A DNA stretch of 39,041 nucleotides from Allobrachymonas sp. (lineage in GTDB: Bacteria; Pseudomonadota; Gammaproteobacteria; Burkholderiales; Burkholderiaceae_C), in NCBI GenBank assembly GCA_030529505.1, contig JAUMWT010000021.1:1-39041 (forward strand). The letters run 5' to 3'. This document shows, piece by piece, positions 28,968 through 37,648 of this stretch (position 1 is the first letter of the stretch; each line of letters starts with the position of its first letter). The translations under genes and the position numbers were made by a program. The notes under the pieces are model-generated. The model was given only the letters and a program-made list of their open reading frames with translations, did not search any database and had not been told where the DNA came from.

Positions 28968-31076
28968 TCACGCCGCTGGCGTGCCGGGCGCAGCGGGTGC
29001 AGCCTTGGCATGGCCCACGCTGCCTGGCACGATGCGGGCGCCAAAGTCGCGCATCATAGCCTGCACAAAGGGGTGGGCGGCAAAGGCTTGCTCGGCCGCT
29101 TGCTGTTTTTGCGCGCGCAAGGCGGCTTGCCGCAGCGCCGGGCAGTCCACCACGCGGCCGTATTCGATTTGCAGGCGCACGGGCTGGCCGGTGTGCGCGG
29201 CCAGGGCTTGTTCCAGCTTTTTGCGGCTGGGCTCGTGGTTGAGCGATTCCTGCTCCACCCGCAGCACCCATGCGGCAGGGGCAGTGTCTGCCGCGCTTGC
29301 GGCGGCATCGGGTTGTTGCATCAACTGGCTTTGCAGCAGCAGTTCGCGTGCCAGGGCGGTGATGCCGCCTTCGCCGCACAGGGCTTGCGCCAAGGCGTAC
29401 CAGGCATCGCCCAATTCGGTGGGCACCAGGCGGCGTTGTGATGGGCTGGCTGAGCCCTCTTCAGTGGTTGCGGGTGCAGGGGCAGGGCGTGGCGGGGACT
29501 GTGGCTCGGGCTGCTGGCGCACGGGCAGCACCAGATCGGCGGCCACGGGCGTGGCGCTTGCGGCTTGATGAGCTGGCGTTTGCGGCGCTGTGCAAGCGAG
29601 TGCTGCCTGAGCGGGTTCGCTGGGCAGATCCTCCCAAGGTGGTGGCTCTGCGACAGCTGGCGTAACTGGTGCCGCAGGGGATGCGGGCGCCGTGTTATCG
29701 GGGGCCGTGCTTGATTCAGCAGCCGTTGCAGCTGCTGCTGGTGCTGACCCAGCGTGTGCGCTTGGGGCGCTGGCCCTTGCGGCTACGCGAGATGCGGCCT
29801 GAGATGGAGGGGCAGTTGCTGCGGCCCCTGATTCAGCCGCGTTGGCAGGCTGGGCCGCCAGTGCTGGGGCCGATGCAGCGGCAGCAGGTGCGGCCGAAGG
29901 AGTCGTTGCAGCAGGCGCTGGCGCAGATGGCTTTGGGGCGCTAGCAGCTGTTTTCAGCGTTTTTTTTTCAGCCGTGGGCTTGAAGGCCAGCAGGCGCAGC
30001 AGCACCATGCTCAGGCCTGCGTATTCGTCGGGGGCCAGGCCCAGCTCGTCGCGGCCATGAATGCAGATGCTGTACAGCAGCTGGGTTTCGTCCGCAGGCA
30101 GGGTGGCGGCCAGGCGGGCCACTTCGGCGGCGTCGGGGTCGGTTTCGTCCACGGCCATGCCAGGCACAGCTTGCTGCACGGCCATGCGCTGCAGGATGCG
30201 GGCCATGTCTTCGAGCGTGCTGGCGGCCGAAAGGCCCTGGGTTTGCAAGGCTTGCACGCCAGCCATGATGCGTGCGGCATCGCCTTGCGCCAGTGCATCG
30301 ATCAGCCCCAGCACATGGCTGCTATCGACACTGCCCAGCATTTGGCGCACGGCAGCTTCTTGCACGCCCTGACCGCCCGCAAAGGCGATGGCCTGGTCGG
30401 TGAGCGAAAGCGCATCGCGCATGGAGCCGCGCGCGCCACGCGCCAGCAGGTACAGGGCCTTGGGATCGGCCGTGATCTGCTCGGCCTGCAGCACCTGCTG
30501 CAAGTGCGCGGCAATGGTTTCGGGCACCATGGGCCGCAGATTGAACTGCAGGCAGCGGCTGAGGACGGTGACGGGCACTTTCTGCGGATCGGTGGTGGCG
30601 AGCACGAACTTGAGGTATTCAGGCGGCTCTTCCAGCGTCTTCAACATGGCGTTGAAGGCCGTGTTGGTGAGCATGTGCACCTCGTCGATCATGAAGACCT
30701 TGAAGCGCCCCTGTACCGGCTTGTAAACGGCCTGTTCGAGCAGGCCTTGCACCTCGTCCACGCCGCGGTTGCTGGCGGCGTCCAGCTCGGTGTAATCCAC
30801 GAAGCGGCCCGCATCAATGGCCGTGCAAGCCGGGCACTGGCCGCAGGGCGTGGCAGTGATGCCGCCTGTGCCATCTGCCCCCGTGCAGTTGAGCGATTTG
30901 GCCAGAATGCGCGAGATGGTGGTTTTGCCCACGCCGCGCGTGCCCGTGAACAGATAGGCGTGGTGCAGGCGCTGCTGTTCCAGCGCGTGGGTGAGAGCTT
31001 GCACCACATGCTCTTGCCCCACCATTTCTCCAAAATGACGGGGACGGTATTTGCGGGCCAGCACCAGATAAGACAT
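28968..31076 (-). CDS. dnaX: DNA polymerase III subunit tau/gamma
   Basis: DnaX is the clamp-loader ATPase. The 702-residue tau form starts MSYLVLARKYRPRHFGEMVG, has the Walker A GTRGVGKT (45-52), the zinc cysteines C64, C78, C81, C84, the Walker B region FMIDEVHML and the sensor LATTDPQKVPVTVLSRC. Domain III ends near residue 365. A long Ala/Pro-rich linker (about 370-560) leads to the tau-specific C-terminal domain. At codons 370-373 the message has nine A in a row; both other frames stop within 1-6 codons, which would give a gamma-like 373-378-residue form. The start is fixed by homology; the long upstream extension is spurious. Confidence 0.96.
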   Translation of the reverse strand: MSYLVLARKYRPRHFGEMVGQEHVVQALTHALEQQRLHHAYLFTGTRGVGKTTISRILAKSLNCTGADGTGGITATPCGQCPACTAIDAGRFVDYTELDAASNRGVDEVQGLLEQAVYKPVQGRFKVFMIDEVHMLTNTAFNAMLKTLEEPPEYLKFVLATTDPQKVPVTVLSRCLQFNLRPMVPETIAAHLQQVLQAEQITADPKALYLLARGARGSMRDALSLTDQAIAFAGGQGVQEAAVRQMLGSVDSSHVLGLIDALAQGDAARIMAGVQALQTQGLSAASTLEDMARILQRMAVQQAVPGMAVDETDPDAAEVARLAATLPADETQLLYSICIHGRDELGLAPDEYAGLSMVLLRLLAFKPTAEKKTLKTAASAPKPSAPAPAATTPSAAPAAAASAPALAAQPANAAESGAAATAPPSQAASRVAARASAPSAHAGSAPAAAATAAESSTAPDNTAPASPAAPVTPAVAEPPPWEDLPSEPAQAALACTAPQTPAHQAASATPVAADLVLPVRQQPEPQSPPRPAPAPATTEEGSASPSQRRLVPTELGDAWYALAQALCGEGGITALARELLLQSQLMQQPDAAASAADTAPAAWVLRVEQESLNHEPSRKKLEQALAAHTGQPVRLQIEYGRVVDCPALRQAALRAQKQQAAEQAFAAHPFVQAMMRDFGARIVPGSVGHAKAAPAAPGTPAA
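29960..29968 (-). promoter_or_regulatory. A9 slippage site in dnaX (gamma form)
   Basis: Nine A at GAA AAA AAA ACG (codons 370-373). A -1 shift gives AAC GCT GAA AAC AGC TGC TAG and a +1 shift gives CGC TGA. The place in the gene (end of clamp-loader domain III, before the linker) is where E. coli and Thermus make the short gamma form. Confidence 0.6.
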
Positions 31077-31283
31077 GGGGCTGCATTCTAAGGGGCGGGT
31101 GGGGGCATCGCTGATGCGAGCTATGAATGCGGGGCCCTGCTGCCGGGCGATTGGGGAAGCGCAAGGGTGCATGCGCGCACCGGCCCTTGGTTGCTGGAGA
31201 TCTTGTTGTGGGTCAGGCTGTGCCGGGCTGAGCTTTGTGCCTACACTGTGTCCGTTTGATGTTTGTTTTGAAAGGAGGCGAAG

Positions 31284-31679
31284 ATGCAATTGGGCTACAC
31301 CATTGTTTATGTGCCAGATGTGGCGCAATCGCTGGCGTTTTTCGAGCAGGCGTTTGGTCTGAAGCGCCGCTTCTTGCACGAATCGGGCGAGTACGGTGAG
31401 CTGGAAACAGGCGCGACAACTTTGGCCTTTGCTTCTCTGGCAATGGGCCGATCCAACTTGCCCCAAGGCTTTGTGGCGGCCAGTGAATCGGCACAGCCTT
31501 TGGGATTTGAAATCGCCTTGGTCACGCCCGATGTGGCATCGGCCCATGCGCAGGCGCTGCAAGCGGGTGCAACAGACATCAAACCGCCCGAAGCCAAGCC
31601 GTGGGGACAGACCGTGGCTTATGTGCGTTGCCCCGATGGGGTGTTGGTGGAACTGTGCTCGCCCCTGCAGGCGGGATGA
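31284..31679 (+). CDS. VOC-family (glyoxalase/bleomycin-resistance fold) protein
   Basis: This 131-residue protein consists of a single pair of beta-alpha-beta-beta-beta modules of the vicinal oxygen chelate fold: LGYTIVYVPDVAQSLAFFEQ, AFGLKRRFLHESGEYGELET, ALVTPDVASAHAQALQAGAT and YVRCPDGVLVELCSPLQ. The closing Glu in VELCSP is a usual metal ligand, and a Glu in the first half (GELETG) could be another. The substrate is unknown; it may be a lyase, dioxygenase or binding protein. A strong ribosome site (AAGGAGG, 31272-31278) decides the ATG at 31284. It is divergent from dnaX, with 207 bp between, and 58 bp before greB. Confidence 0.85.
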   Translation: MQLGYTIVYVPDVAQSLAFFEQAFGLKRRFLHESGEYGELETGATTLAFASLAMGRSNLPQGFVAASESAQPLGFEIALVTPDVASAHAQALQAGATDIKPPEAKPWGQTVAYVRCPDGVLVELCSPLQAG

Positions 31680-31737
31680 GTCAAGAAAATCCGCAGCCGC
31701 CAACGAGTCGCCCGTATTGAAATAAGCCCAGCACACC

Positions 31738-32301
31738 ATGAGCAAAGCCTTTACCAAAGAAAGCGATCACGACAACGATGAAGCGCCAGACGCCGCGCCG
31801 GCCTTGCCCGGTGGCGTCAAGAACTACATCACGCCGCAGGGCTATGCACGGCTGCGGGCCGAGTTGATGCAGTTGATTGATGAAGAGCGCCCCAAGGTGG
31901 TGGAGGTGGTGCACTGGGCCGCCAGCAATGGCGATCGATCGGAAAACGGCGACTATCTGTATGGCAAAAAGCGCTTGCGCGAAATCGACCGGCGCATTCG
32001 CTTTCTCACGCAACGGCTGGAACGTGCTGAAGTGGCTGACCCCAGCGTGCACCATGGCAGCGACCAGGTGTTTTTTGGCGCAACCGTCACGTATGCCAAC
32101 GAGGCGGGTGAAGAAAACACGCTGACCATTTTGGGCGTGGACGAGGTGGACAACTTGCAAGGCCAGGTCAGCTGGGTGGCGCCTATCAGCCGCGCATTGC
32201 TGCGCAGCCGCGTGGGCGATGTGGTGAACTTGCAAACGCCTGCGGGCGTGCAGGAGATAGAGGTGCTGGATGTACATTACCCTGCGCCGGGCAAGGCATG
32301 A
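31738..32301 (+). CDS. greB: Transcription elongation factor GreB
   Basis: GreB rescues backtracked RNA polymerase by helping it cleave the transcript. The 187-residue protein has a 25-residue acidic N-terminal extension, the coiled-coil hairpin (GYARLRAELMQLIDEERPKV, ASNGDRSENGDYLYGKKRLR), whose tip acidic residues (GDRSENGDY) reach the active site, and the C-terminal FKBP-like domain (FFGATVTYANEAGEENTLTI, GVDEVDNLQGQVSWVAPISR). YLYGKKRLREIDRRIRFL marks GreB rather than GreA. The ATG at 31738 is the first start in the frame. Confidence 0.95.
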   Translation: MSKAFTKESDHDNDEAPDAAPALPGGVKNYITPQGYARLRAELMQLIDEERPKVVEVVHWAASNGDRSENGDYLYGKKRLREIDRRIRFLTQRLERAEVADPSVHHGSDQVFFGATVTYANEAGEENTLTILGVDEVDNLQGQVSWVAPISRALLRSRVGDVVNLQTPAGVQEIEVLDVHYPAPGKA

Positions 32302-32556
32302 GCATCGGGTGCGTACAAAAAAGAGCCAGTACGAAACGAAAAGGACGAAACAAGTAAACCGCGGACATGCCGGCCGCGCCAGCCGGATCAGCCTGTGGCG
32401 AAGCAGGCGAGCCACTTGGGCAGCAGGAGAAGCAAAGGCTGAATGAGTGGGCCGATGCTGCCGACACGACACAAACCCAGGCCTTGGCGTGGTTGGCATG
32501 GCATGGCCTCACTGCTTGCCAAGCGGCGCGCACTTTCTTTGTATGACACACATCAA

Positions 32557-32590
32557 AACACCCGCTCAGCGAGGGCTGAAAGCGGGTGTT
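32557..32590. terminator. Bidirectional terminator between greB and rho
   Basis: A 10-bp stem (AACACCCGCT / AGCGGGTGTT) with a 14-base loop lies between the convergent greB and rho genes. On the reverse strand (rho) it is followed by TTTTGATG, a weak U-tract. The rest of 32302-32649 holds no gene I can support. Confidence 0.6.
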
Positions 32591-32649
32591 GTGTTTGAAG
32601 CCGGAGCCGATGAAGCTGCGGCAGGAAGGCGCTGTTGGGGTCAGCCCCG

Positions 32650-33912
32650 TCAGCCCCCCTTGCGCATCATGTCGAAAAACTCGAGGTTGTTTTTGGTGGC
32701 CTTCATGCTCTTCAAGACCAGCTCCATCGCCTCGATTTCGTCCATGTTGTACATGAACTGGCGCAGGATGCGCGACTTTTGCAGGATGTCGGGCGGCAGC
32801 AGCAATTCTTCGCGGCGCGTGCCGCTGCGGTTGAGCTGAATGGCCGGGAACACGCGCTTTTCGTACAGGCGGCGGTCCAGATGGATTTCGCTGTTGCCCG
32901 TGCCCTTGAATTCTTCAAAAATCACTTCATCCATGCGGCTACCGGTGTCGATCAGCGCAGTGGCGATGATGGTGAGCGAGCCACCTTCTTCGATGTTGCG
33001 CGCTGCGCCGAAAAAGCGCTTGGGGCGGTGCAGGGCGTTGGCGTCCACCCCGCCCGAGAGCACCTTGCCGCTGCTGGGCACCACGTTGTTGTAGGCGCGG
33101 GCCAGGCGCGTGATGGAGTCGAGCAGGATGACCACATCCTTTTTCAGCTCGACCAGGCGTTTGGCGCGCTCGATCACCATTTCGGCCACGTGCACATGGC
33201 GTGTGGCGGGCTCGTCAAATGTGGAGCTGATGACTTCGCCGCGTACGCTGCGCATCATTTCGGTCACTTCTTCGGGGCGTTCGTCCACCAGCAGCACCAT
33301 CAGGTGCACGTCGGGGTAGTTGGCGGTGATGCTGTGGGCGATGTGCTGCATCATCACCGTTTTGCCGCTCTTGGGCGGGGCCACCAGCAGGGCGCGCTGG
33401 CCCTTGCCGATGGGCGCGATGATGTCGATGATGCGGCCGGTGATGTTTTCTTCCGATTTGATGTCGCGCTCCAGCCGCATCTGCTCTTTGGGAAAGAGCG
33501 GCGTGAGGTTTTCAAACATCACCTTGTGCTTGTTGGCCTCGGGCGGCAGGCCGTTGATTTTGTCGAGCTTGTTCAGCGCGAAATAGCGCTCGCCGTCTTT
33601 GGGCGTGCGCACTTCGCCTTCGACCATGTCGCCCGTGTGCAGATTGAAGCGGCGCACTTGGCTGGGGCTGATGTAGATGTCATCGGTGCTGGCGGTGTAG
33701 CTGCTGTCGGGGTTGCGCAAAAAGCCAAAGCCATCAGGCAGCACTTCAAGCACGCCATCGGCAAACACCTGCTCGCCCATCTTGGCGCGCTTTTTGATGA
33801 TGGCGCTCATCAGCTCCTGCTTGCGCAGGCGGCCGGCGTTTTCAATTTCAAGCTCTTCGGCTTGCTTGAGCACTTCGGAAACGTGCAGAACCTTGAGTTC
33901 GTTCAGATGCAT
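32650..33912 (-). CDS. rho: Transcription termination factor Rho
   Basis: Rho is the hexameric RNA helicase that ends transcription. The 420-residue protein starts [20 protein letters not shown], has the RNA-binding cold-shock-like domain ([39 protein letters not shown]), the P-loop APPKSGKT (178-185), the Walker B region [16 protein letters not shown] and the R-loop [20 protein letters not shown]. The length matches E. coli (419). The ATG at 33912 is chosen by homology; a frame extends far upstream without family similarity. A TATAAT -10 candidate lies about 210 bp upstream. Confidence 0.98.
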   Translation of the reverse strand: MHLNELKVLHVSEVLKQAEELEIENAGRLRKQELMSAIIKKRAKMGEQVFADGVLEVLPDGFGFLRNPDSSYTASTDDIYISPSQVRRFNLHTGDMVEGEVRTPKDGERYFALNKLDKINGLPPEANKHKVMFENLTPLFPKEQMRLERDIKSEENITGRIIDIIAPIGKGQRALLVAPPKSGKTVMMQHIAHSITANYPDVHLMVLLVDERPEEVTEMMRSVRGEVISSTFDEPATRHVHVAEMVIERAKRLVELKKDVVILLDSITRLARAYNNVVPSSGKVLSGGVDANALHRPKRFFGAARNIEEGGSLTIIATALIDTGSRMDEVIFEEFKGTGNSEIHLDRRLYEKRVFPAIQLNRSGTRREELLLPPDILQKSRILRQFMYNMDEIEAMELVLKSMKATKNNLEFFDMMRKGG

Positions 33913-34634
33913 AGGGGCAGAGGTTACAGAACATGAAAAAGGATCACCCCGGCGCCCTGGATGCAAACGCATCGCCGTATTCGTGCATGACGCAGATGGA
34001 TTGGAAAAGCGGGGAAGGGGTGGGAGGTGAGAAAGAAGGCCGGCGCGGGCGGTACAGAAAAAGCCCGTGTGTCTGTGGCGAGAGAACGCTGGCCGGCAGC
34101 GGCGTTCCGCAAAATTGGCGGCATTATAGACATGAATGGCTGTTGGCTGGGCGCGCGTTGATCGCCCGTTTTTTCGAGCCGCAGCGTGTGGCCCGTGGCT
34201 GCGGTTCGGGGCGGCCAAATGGTCTTGGCCCGTTCCGATCCGGGCGGCTGGGCTGGATGTGCCAGCCGTGTGCGCGCAGAAGCGCAGGGGTTGCAGCAGG
34301 GCCGCAGGCGCATGTTCTGGCAGCGAGGGGGTGCTGGGCGCAATGTTGCTGGGGTGTGAAGGCCGCCTGGGGCATGGCTGGTGTTGAGCGCCGTCCCCTT
34401 CAGTTCATGCGGTCTTCGCGGCCCTTCGCGGGCATTGGCTTCATCCGTCAGTGGCTGGCGCGTTGGCCGATGCAAATCCAGTTGCGAATTCAGTCGCAAA
34501 AGCAGCTGCAGTTGCATGTGGCGTGCCCGCCACCGCCAGCAGCGCATCTGGCCTGTGTGGCTCATGCGTTTCGCGCGGCTTCCGCTTCTGCCTGCATCCT
34601 TCCTACAATCAGCCACGTTGAACAAAGGCCTGCC
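33913..34634 (-). promoter_or_regulatory. 722-bp gap: rho leader with a candidate -10 box
   Basis: On the reverse strand TATAAT occurs at 34123-34128 in GTCTATAATGCCGCC; no good -35 is seen. It would give rho a leader of about 200 bases, and Rho genes are often autoregulated through such leaders. The GC-rich remainder (34140-34634), up to the start of the forward yciO-type gene, holds no supportable gene; open frames in it are strand shadows. Confidence 0.4.
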
Positions 34635-35270
34635 ATGTCACAGATCATTTCGCTGCACCCCGTCAATCCGCAAGCCCGCGCCATCCAGCAGGCGGTGGCT
34701 TGGCTCGCCAAGGGTGAGGTGCTGGCCGTGCCCACTGATTCGGGCTATGCCCTGGTGTGCCACATCGACGACAAGGCCGCCAGCGACCGCCTGCGCCAAT
34801 TGCGCGGCGTGGATGCCAAGCACCACCTCACCTTGCTCTGCCGCGACTTGAGCGAACTGGCCAACTACGCGCGGGTGGACAACCGCCAGTACCGCCTGCT
34901 CAAGCAAGGCACGCCGGGGGCTTTTACCTTCATCCTTGAAGCAACCAAGGAAGTGCCGCGCCGCCTGAGCCACCCTTCGCGCAAAACCATTGGCCTGCGC
35001 GTGCCGCAGCACACGGTGCTGCAAAGCCTGCTGGAGGCGCTTGGCCAGCCCGTGCTGGGCACCACGCTGATCCTGCCCGGCGACGATGCACCCTTGTACG
35101 AGGCCGAAGAGATCGAAGCCGCCTTGGGCAAACAACTGGCCGCGATCGTGGATGCCGGCCCCTGCCCGCACATGCCCACCACCGTGGTGGACTTGACCGA
35201 AATGGGCAAGGGTGGTGATGCCGTGCTGGTGCGCCAGGGCGCGGGCGACTCGGCCGTGCTGGGCTTGTAA
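34635..35270 (+). CDS. YciO/YrdC/Sua5-family L-threonylcarbamoyladenylate synthase-like protein
   Basis: This is a 211-residue YrdC-domain protein. YrdC and Sua5 make threonylcarbamoyl-AMP for the t6A tRNA modification; the YciO branch has the same fold and weaker or unclear activity. Visible motifs are EVLAVPTDSGYALVCHIDD, LRQLRGVDAKHHLTLLCRDL, GTPGAFTFILEATKEVPRRL, SHPSRKTIGLRVPQH and a C-terminal TTVVDLTE. The pattern DAKHHLTLLCRDLSELANYA fits YciO-type proteins more than TsaC. The ATG at 34635 follows AACAAAGGCCTGCC. It converges on thiD across an IS5-end fragment. Confidence 0.88.
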   Translation: MSQIISLHPVNPQARAIQQAVAWLAKGEVLAVPTDSGYALVCHIDDKAASDRLRQLRGVDAKHHLTLLCRDLSELANYARVDNRQYRLLKQGTPGAFTFILEATKEVPRRLSHPSRKTIGLRVPQHTVLQSLLEALGQPVLGTTLILPGDDAPLYEAEEIEAALGKQLAAIVDAGPCPHMPTTVVDLTEMGKGGDAVLVRQGAGDSAVLGL

Positions 35271-35389
35271 GCAATCCTCTTCAAGGCAAAGGCGCGTGCG
35301 GCCTTCTTCCACATGCTGCTTGAAGCAGGCCTCGTCGACGGGCAGCAGGCGAACCGTTGCGTGGTCAAGCTTTTGCGTTTTCCTTGAAT
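35271..35389. other. Short unassigned stretch between yciO-type gene and IS5 fragment
   Basis: A reverse frame here reads as a protein-like piece (LLPVDEACFKQHVEEGRTRL then CLEEDCL), but it lacks start and context. It may be the relic of a gene cut by the IS5 fragment. I cannot name it. Confidence 0.25.
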
Positions 35390-35510
35390 TTTGCGGGCCT
35401 GCTCCAGAATGGGAAGGATCTGTTTGAACTGCTCAGGGCTGATGTCACTGGGTAGGCTCTTTGGCGCATGGCCTCAGTATGCACCCAGCAAAAGATCGTG
35501 AACAGGCTCT
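35390..35510 (-). mobile_element. IS5-family 5' end fragment (121 bp)
   Basis: Reading in reverse from 35510, the sequence starts AGAGCCTGTTCACGATCTTT and continues past an ATGCGCCAAAGAGCC start. It matches the full copy from 38671 for about 120 bases, to GCAGGCCCGCAAA, then stops abruptly. A one-base deletion breaks the transposase frame after nine codons. No right-hand end is found. Its first two bases (AG) complete the TAG stop of thiD. Confidence 0.85.
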
Positions 35511-36360
35511 AAGCCTGCTCGTTCCAAGGCCGCGTCTGCATGGGCTGCGGATCAAAACCGTGGTTGACCGGCCCGTGCCCCTGCCCCACGCGCACATTCG
35601 CGCCAGCGGCTAGCGCCCCCCGCAAATAAACGCGCCCGCGCTGCACGGCTTGCAGCATGTCGCAACCCAGGGCCAGATAGCAGGCGATGGCGGCCGAGAG
35701 CGTGCAGCCCGTGCCGTGGGTGTTGCAGGTGTCGATGCGCGCATCGGTGAACACATGCTCGCTGCCATCGACCAGCACCAGCACATCGCTCAGCGCATCG
35801 CCCGCTAGGTGCCCGCCCTTGAGCAGCACGGCCGATGCACCACGCTTTTGCAGGCTGCGCGCGGCGGCGAGCATGCCGGGCACGTCGTTGATTTCTTGCT
35901 CGGCCAGCAATTGCGCCTCGTGCAGATTGGGCGTGATGAGCTGGCACAAGGGCGCCAGTTCTTGCAGCAGCACGGATGCGGCGCTGTGTTCCATCAAGGT
36001 GCAGCCGCTGGTGGCCACGACCACAGGATCCAGCACCACGGGTTGCAGGCGGTGGGCGCGCAGGGCATCGGCCACGGCGCGGATGCTGGGCACGTCAGGC
36101 ACCAAGCCGATCTTGGCGGCGTCGCAGCCCACGTCGCCCACGGCCGAATCGATCTGCGCGCGCAGCAGCTCGGGCGTAACGGGCGTGATGGCTTGCACGC
36201 CCGTGGTGTTTTGCGCAATCACGGCGGTGATGGCCGACATGCCGTAGCAACCCAACGCAGCAAAGGTTTTGAGGTCGGCCTGCATGCCCGCGCCACCGCT
36301 GCAATCGGTGCCGGCAATGCTCAAGAGGCGGGGGTAGGTCAAGCGTGGTTCAACAGGCAT
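35509..36360 (-). CDS. thiD: Hydroxymethylpyrimidine/phosphomethylpyrimidine kinase
   Basis: ThiD phosphorylates HMP and HMP-P for thiamine synthesis. The 283-residue ribokinase-fold protein has LLSIAGTDCSGGAGMQADLK (substrate site), AVIAQNTTGVQAI, VVLDPVVVATSG, LITPNLHEAQLL, VLLKGGHL and the anion hole THGTGCTLSAAIA. The C-terminus ends VGQGHGPVNHGFDPQPMQTRPW plus four residues. The stop TAG uses the first two bases of the IS5 fragment, so the original end may have differed slightly. No TPP riboswitch is visible upstream. Confidence 0.94.
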   Translation of the reverse strand: MPVEPRLTYPRLLSIAGTDCSGGAGMQADLKTFAALGCYGMSAITAVIAQNTTGVQAITPVTPELLRAQIDSAVGDVGCDAAKIGLVPDVPSIRAVADALRAHRLQPVVLDPVVVATSGCTLMEHSAASVLLQELAPLCQLITPNLHEAQLLAEQEINDVPGMLAAARSLQKRGASAVLLKGGHLAGDALSDVLVLVDGSEHVFTDARIDTCNTHGTGCTLSAAIACYLALGCDMLQAVQRGRVYLRGALAAGANVRVGQGHGPVNHGFDPQPMQTRPWNEQA

Positions 36361-36632
36361 GGCGATGTCTCCTCAAGAAGCCGTTCGGTGTTTTTCGATG
36401 GCCGGGGCGCAAATCAGGCGAATAAGCAGTGGCGGCAAGGCGCTGATGCAATTCAACCCCGCACTATCTTGGCAGGCCTTGGCACCAGCTCTCAAGCGCC
36501 TTTGGAGCAACTCCGCATTTTCGATGGGCTTGCCCGCTTCAAGGTCAAACAGGCCGTTTGCAAACAGGCTGCGGCGATTATGCAACCGCCCAGCGCCCAC
36601 TTGCCGCAGCAGCATCGGTTCACGCTTTTTTC
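36361..36632. other. Gap upstream of thiD, no gene seen
   Basis: This 272-bp stretch holds the leader of thiD (reverse). A reverse frame (36373-36615) has no recognisable family. No TPP riboswitch core or clear promoter was found. With the adjoining repeat element it makes up the gene-free 36361-37106. Confidence 0.35.
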
Positions 36633-37003
36633 AGAAGCTGTTCAAAGCCCCAACACGAAGCGCTTGAAAATGGATGCGATCGGTCTGTGATCAATCAAAC
36701 TGCTGGATGGACGCAGAAAACGCAGAGGTCACGCAGAAGGCGCAGAAACTTCAAAAGAAGGCGCAGTAGTTGGCTCATCAAGAACGACAACCTACGTGCC
36801 CAGGCTGTTTGCTACGCCGCGATGCGTTCACATGACACAGACAACCAAAGAACTCTGCGAATCTCGGTGCCCCCTCTGTATCTCTGCGGTGAAAACAGCT
36901 TTGACAAACTCTGCGGCTTTGGCGAAATCTCCGCGCCTTCTGCGTCCCGATTCAGACCTTGCCATACCCAAGCGCCCCACGTTGGGATTTTGAACAGCTT
37001 CTC
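36633..37003. mobile_element. Palindromic repeat element, copy 2 (371 bp, both ends)
   Basis: It is bounded by 22-bp inverted repeats with two mismatches: AGAAGCTGTTCAAAGCCCCAAC at 36633-36654, and AGAAGCTGTTCAAAATCCCAAC (reverse strand) at 36982-37003. The interior is a fold-back made of CGCAGA units on one side and TCTGCG units on the other. No transposase is encoded. The ends share CTGTTCA with the IS5-type ends in this window. It lies between the divergent thiD and nikR genes, 103 bp before nikR. Confidence 0.8.
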
Positions 37004-37106
37004 AGGGCTGCTTGGCGCCCAGCGCCCGCCCGCGCCAGCGCATCTGCCCAAGGGCGGCAATATGCCTGTATGATTTTGGAAATTTTTCTTGCTTCGGAGT
37101 TCAGAC

Positions 37107-37592
37107 ATGGAACGCTTCACCATTTCCCTGGAAGAGAGCCTGGCCCAACAGTTCGACCAGTTGGTTGTGCAAGCCGGTTACCAAAACCGTTCGGAAGCCG
37201 TGCGCGATCTGCTGCGCCAGAAGCTCACCGAAGTCAACCTGCAAAACGATCAGGCCAAATTCTGCGTGGCCAGTCTGTCCTACGTTTACAACCACCACGG
37301 CCGCGATCTGGCCGAGCGCCTGATGCAGATCCAGCACGAGTATCACGACATCGTGGTGGTCGTCACCCACGTGCATCTGGATCATGACAACTGCCTCGAA
37401 ACCACGCTGCTGCGCGGCCCCACGGCGGCCGTTCGGCGCTTCGGCGAGGCCGTGATGGCCGAACGCGGCGTGCGCCACGGGCAAATCAACATCGTGCCCG
37501 TGAGCCTGGAAGAAAGCCATGCCCACGGCCACGACCACGCCCACCCGCACGGCCACTCCGCCGGGCATATGCATGTGATTCCCGAGACCTGA
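37107..37592 (+). CDS. nikR: Nickel-responsive regulator NikR, His-rich tail
   Basis: NikR is a ribbon-helix-helix repressor that senses Ni(II) and controls nickel uptake. The 161-residue protein has the RHH domain (MERFTISLEESLAQQFDQLV, residues 1-45) and an ACT-like metal domain with the nickel ligands H77, H88, H90 and C96 (THVHLDHDNCLE), exactly the E. coli set shifted by one. A C-terminal tail from about residue 138 alternates His with Ala, Gly, Asp and Pro (nine His in 20 residues), which the E. coli protein lacks. No nickel transporter, urease or hydrogenase gene is in this window. The ATG at 37107 follows a weak GGAG. Confidence 0.95.
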   Translation: MERFTISLEESLAQQFDQLVVQAGYQNRSEAVRDLLRQKLTEVNLQNDQAKFCVASLSYVYNHHGRDLAERLMQIQHEYHDIVVVVTHVHLDHDNCLETTLLRGPTAAVRRFGEAVMAERGVRHGQINIVPVSLEESHAHGHDHAHPHGHSAGHMHVIPET

Positions 37593-37648
37593 TGCCGGCC
37601 CCGGCTGCGGCGAGCGCACCCCTGCCGCAACCGGGCCAACCCTCCCCG

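Noticed and set aside
27820-29568. Forward open frame across recR, ybaB and the dnaX end
   Set aside because: It spans three real reverse genes and their gaps; no domain is visible.
31077-31757. Upstream extension of dnaX by more than 200 residues
   Set aside because: The family start MSYLVLARKYRP is at 31076; the extension runs antisense to the VOC gene.
32635-33936. Forward frame opposite rho
   Set aside because: Shadow of rho; His/Val/Asp-rich and without motifs.
33933-34634. Long N-terminal extension of the yciO-type gene
   Set aside because: Homology starts at the ATG at 34635; the extension is low-complexity and overlaps the rho leader.
36361-36632. TPP riboswitch upstream of thiD
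   Set aside because: Looked for the THI-box core (CTGAGA and the ACCTGATCTGG-type segment) on the reverse strand; neither was found.
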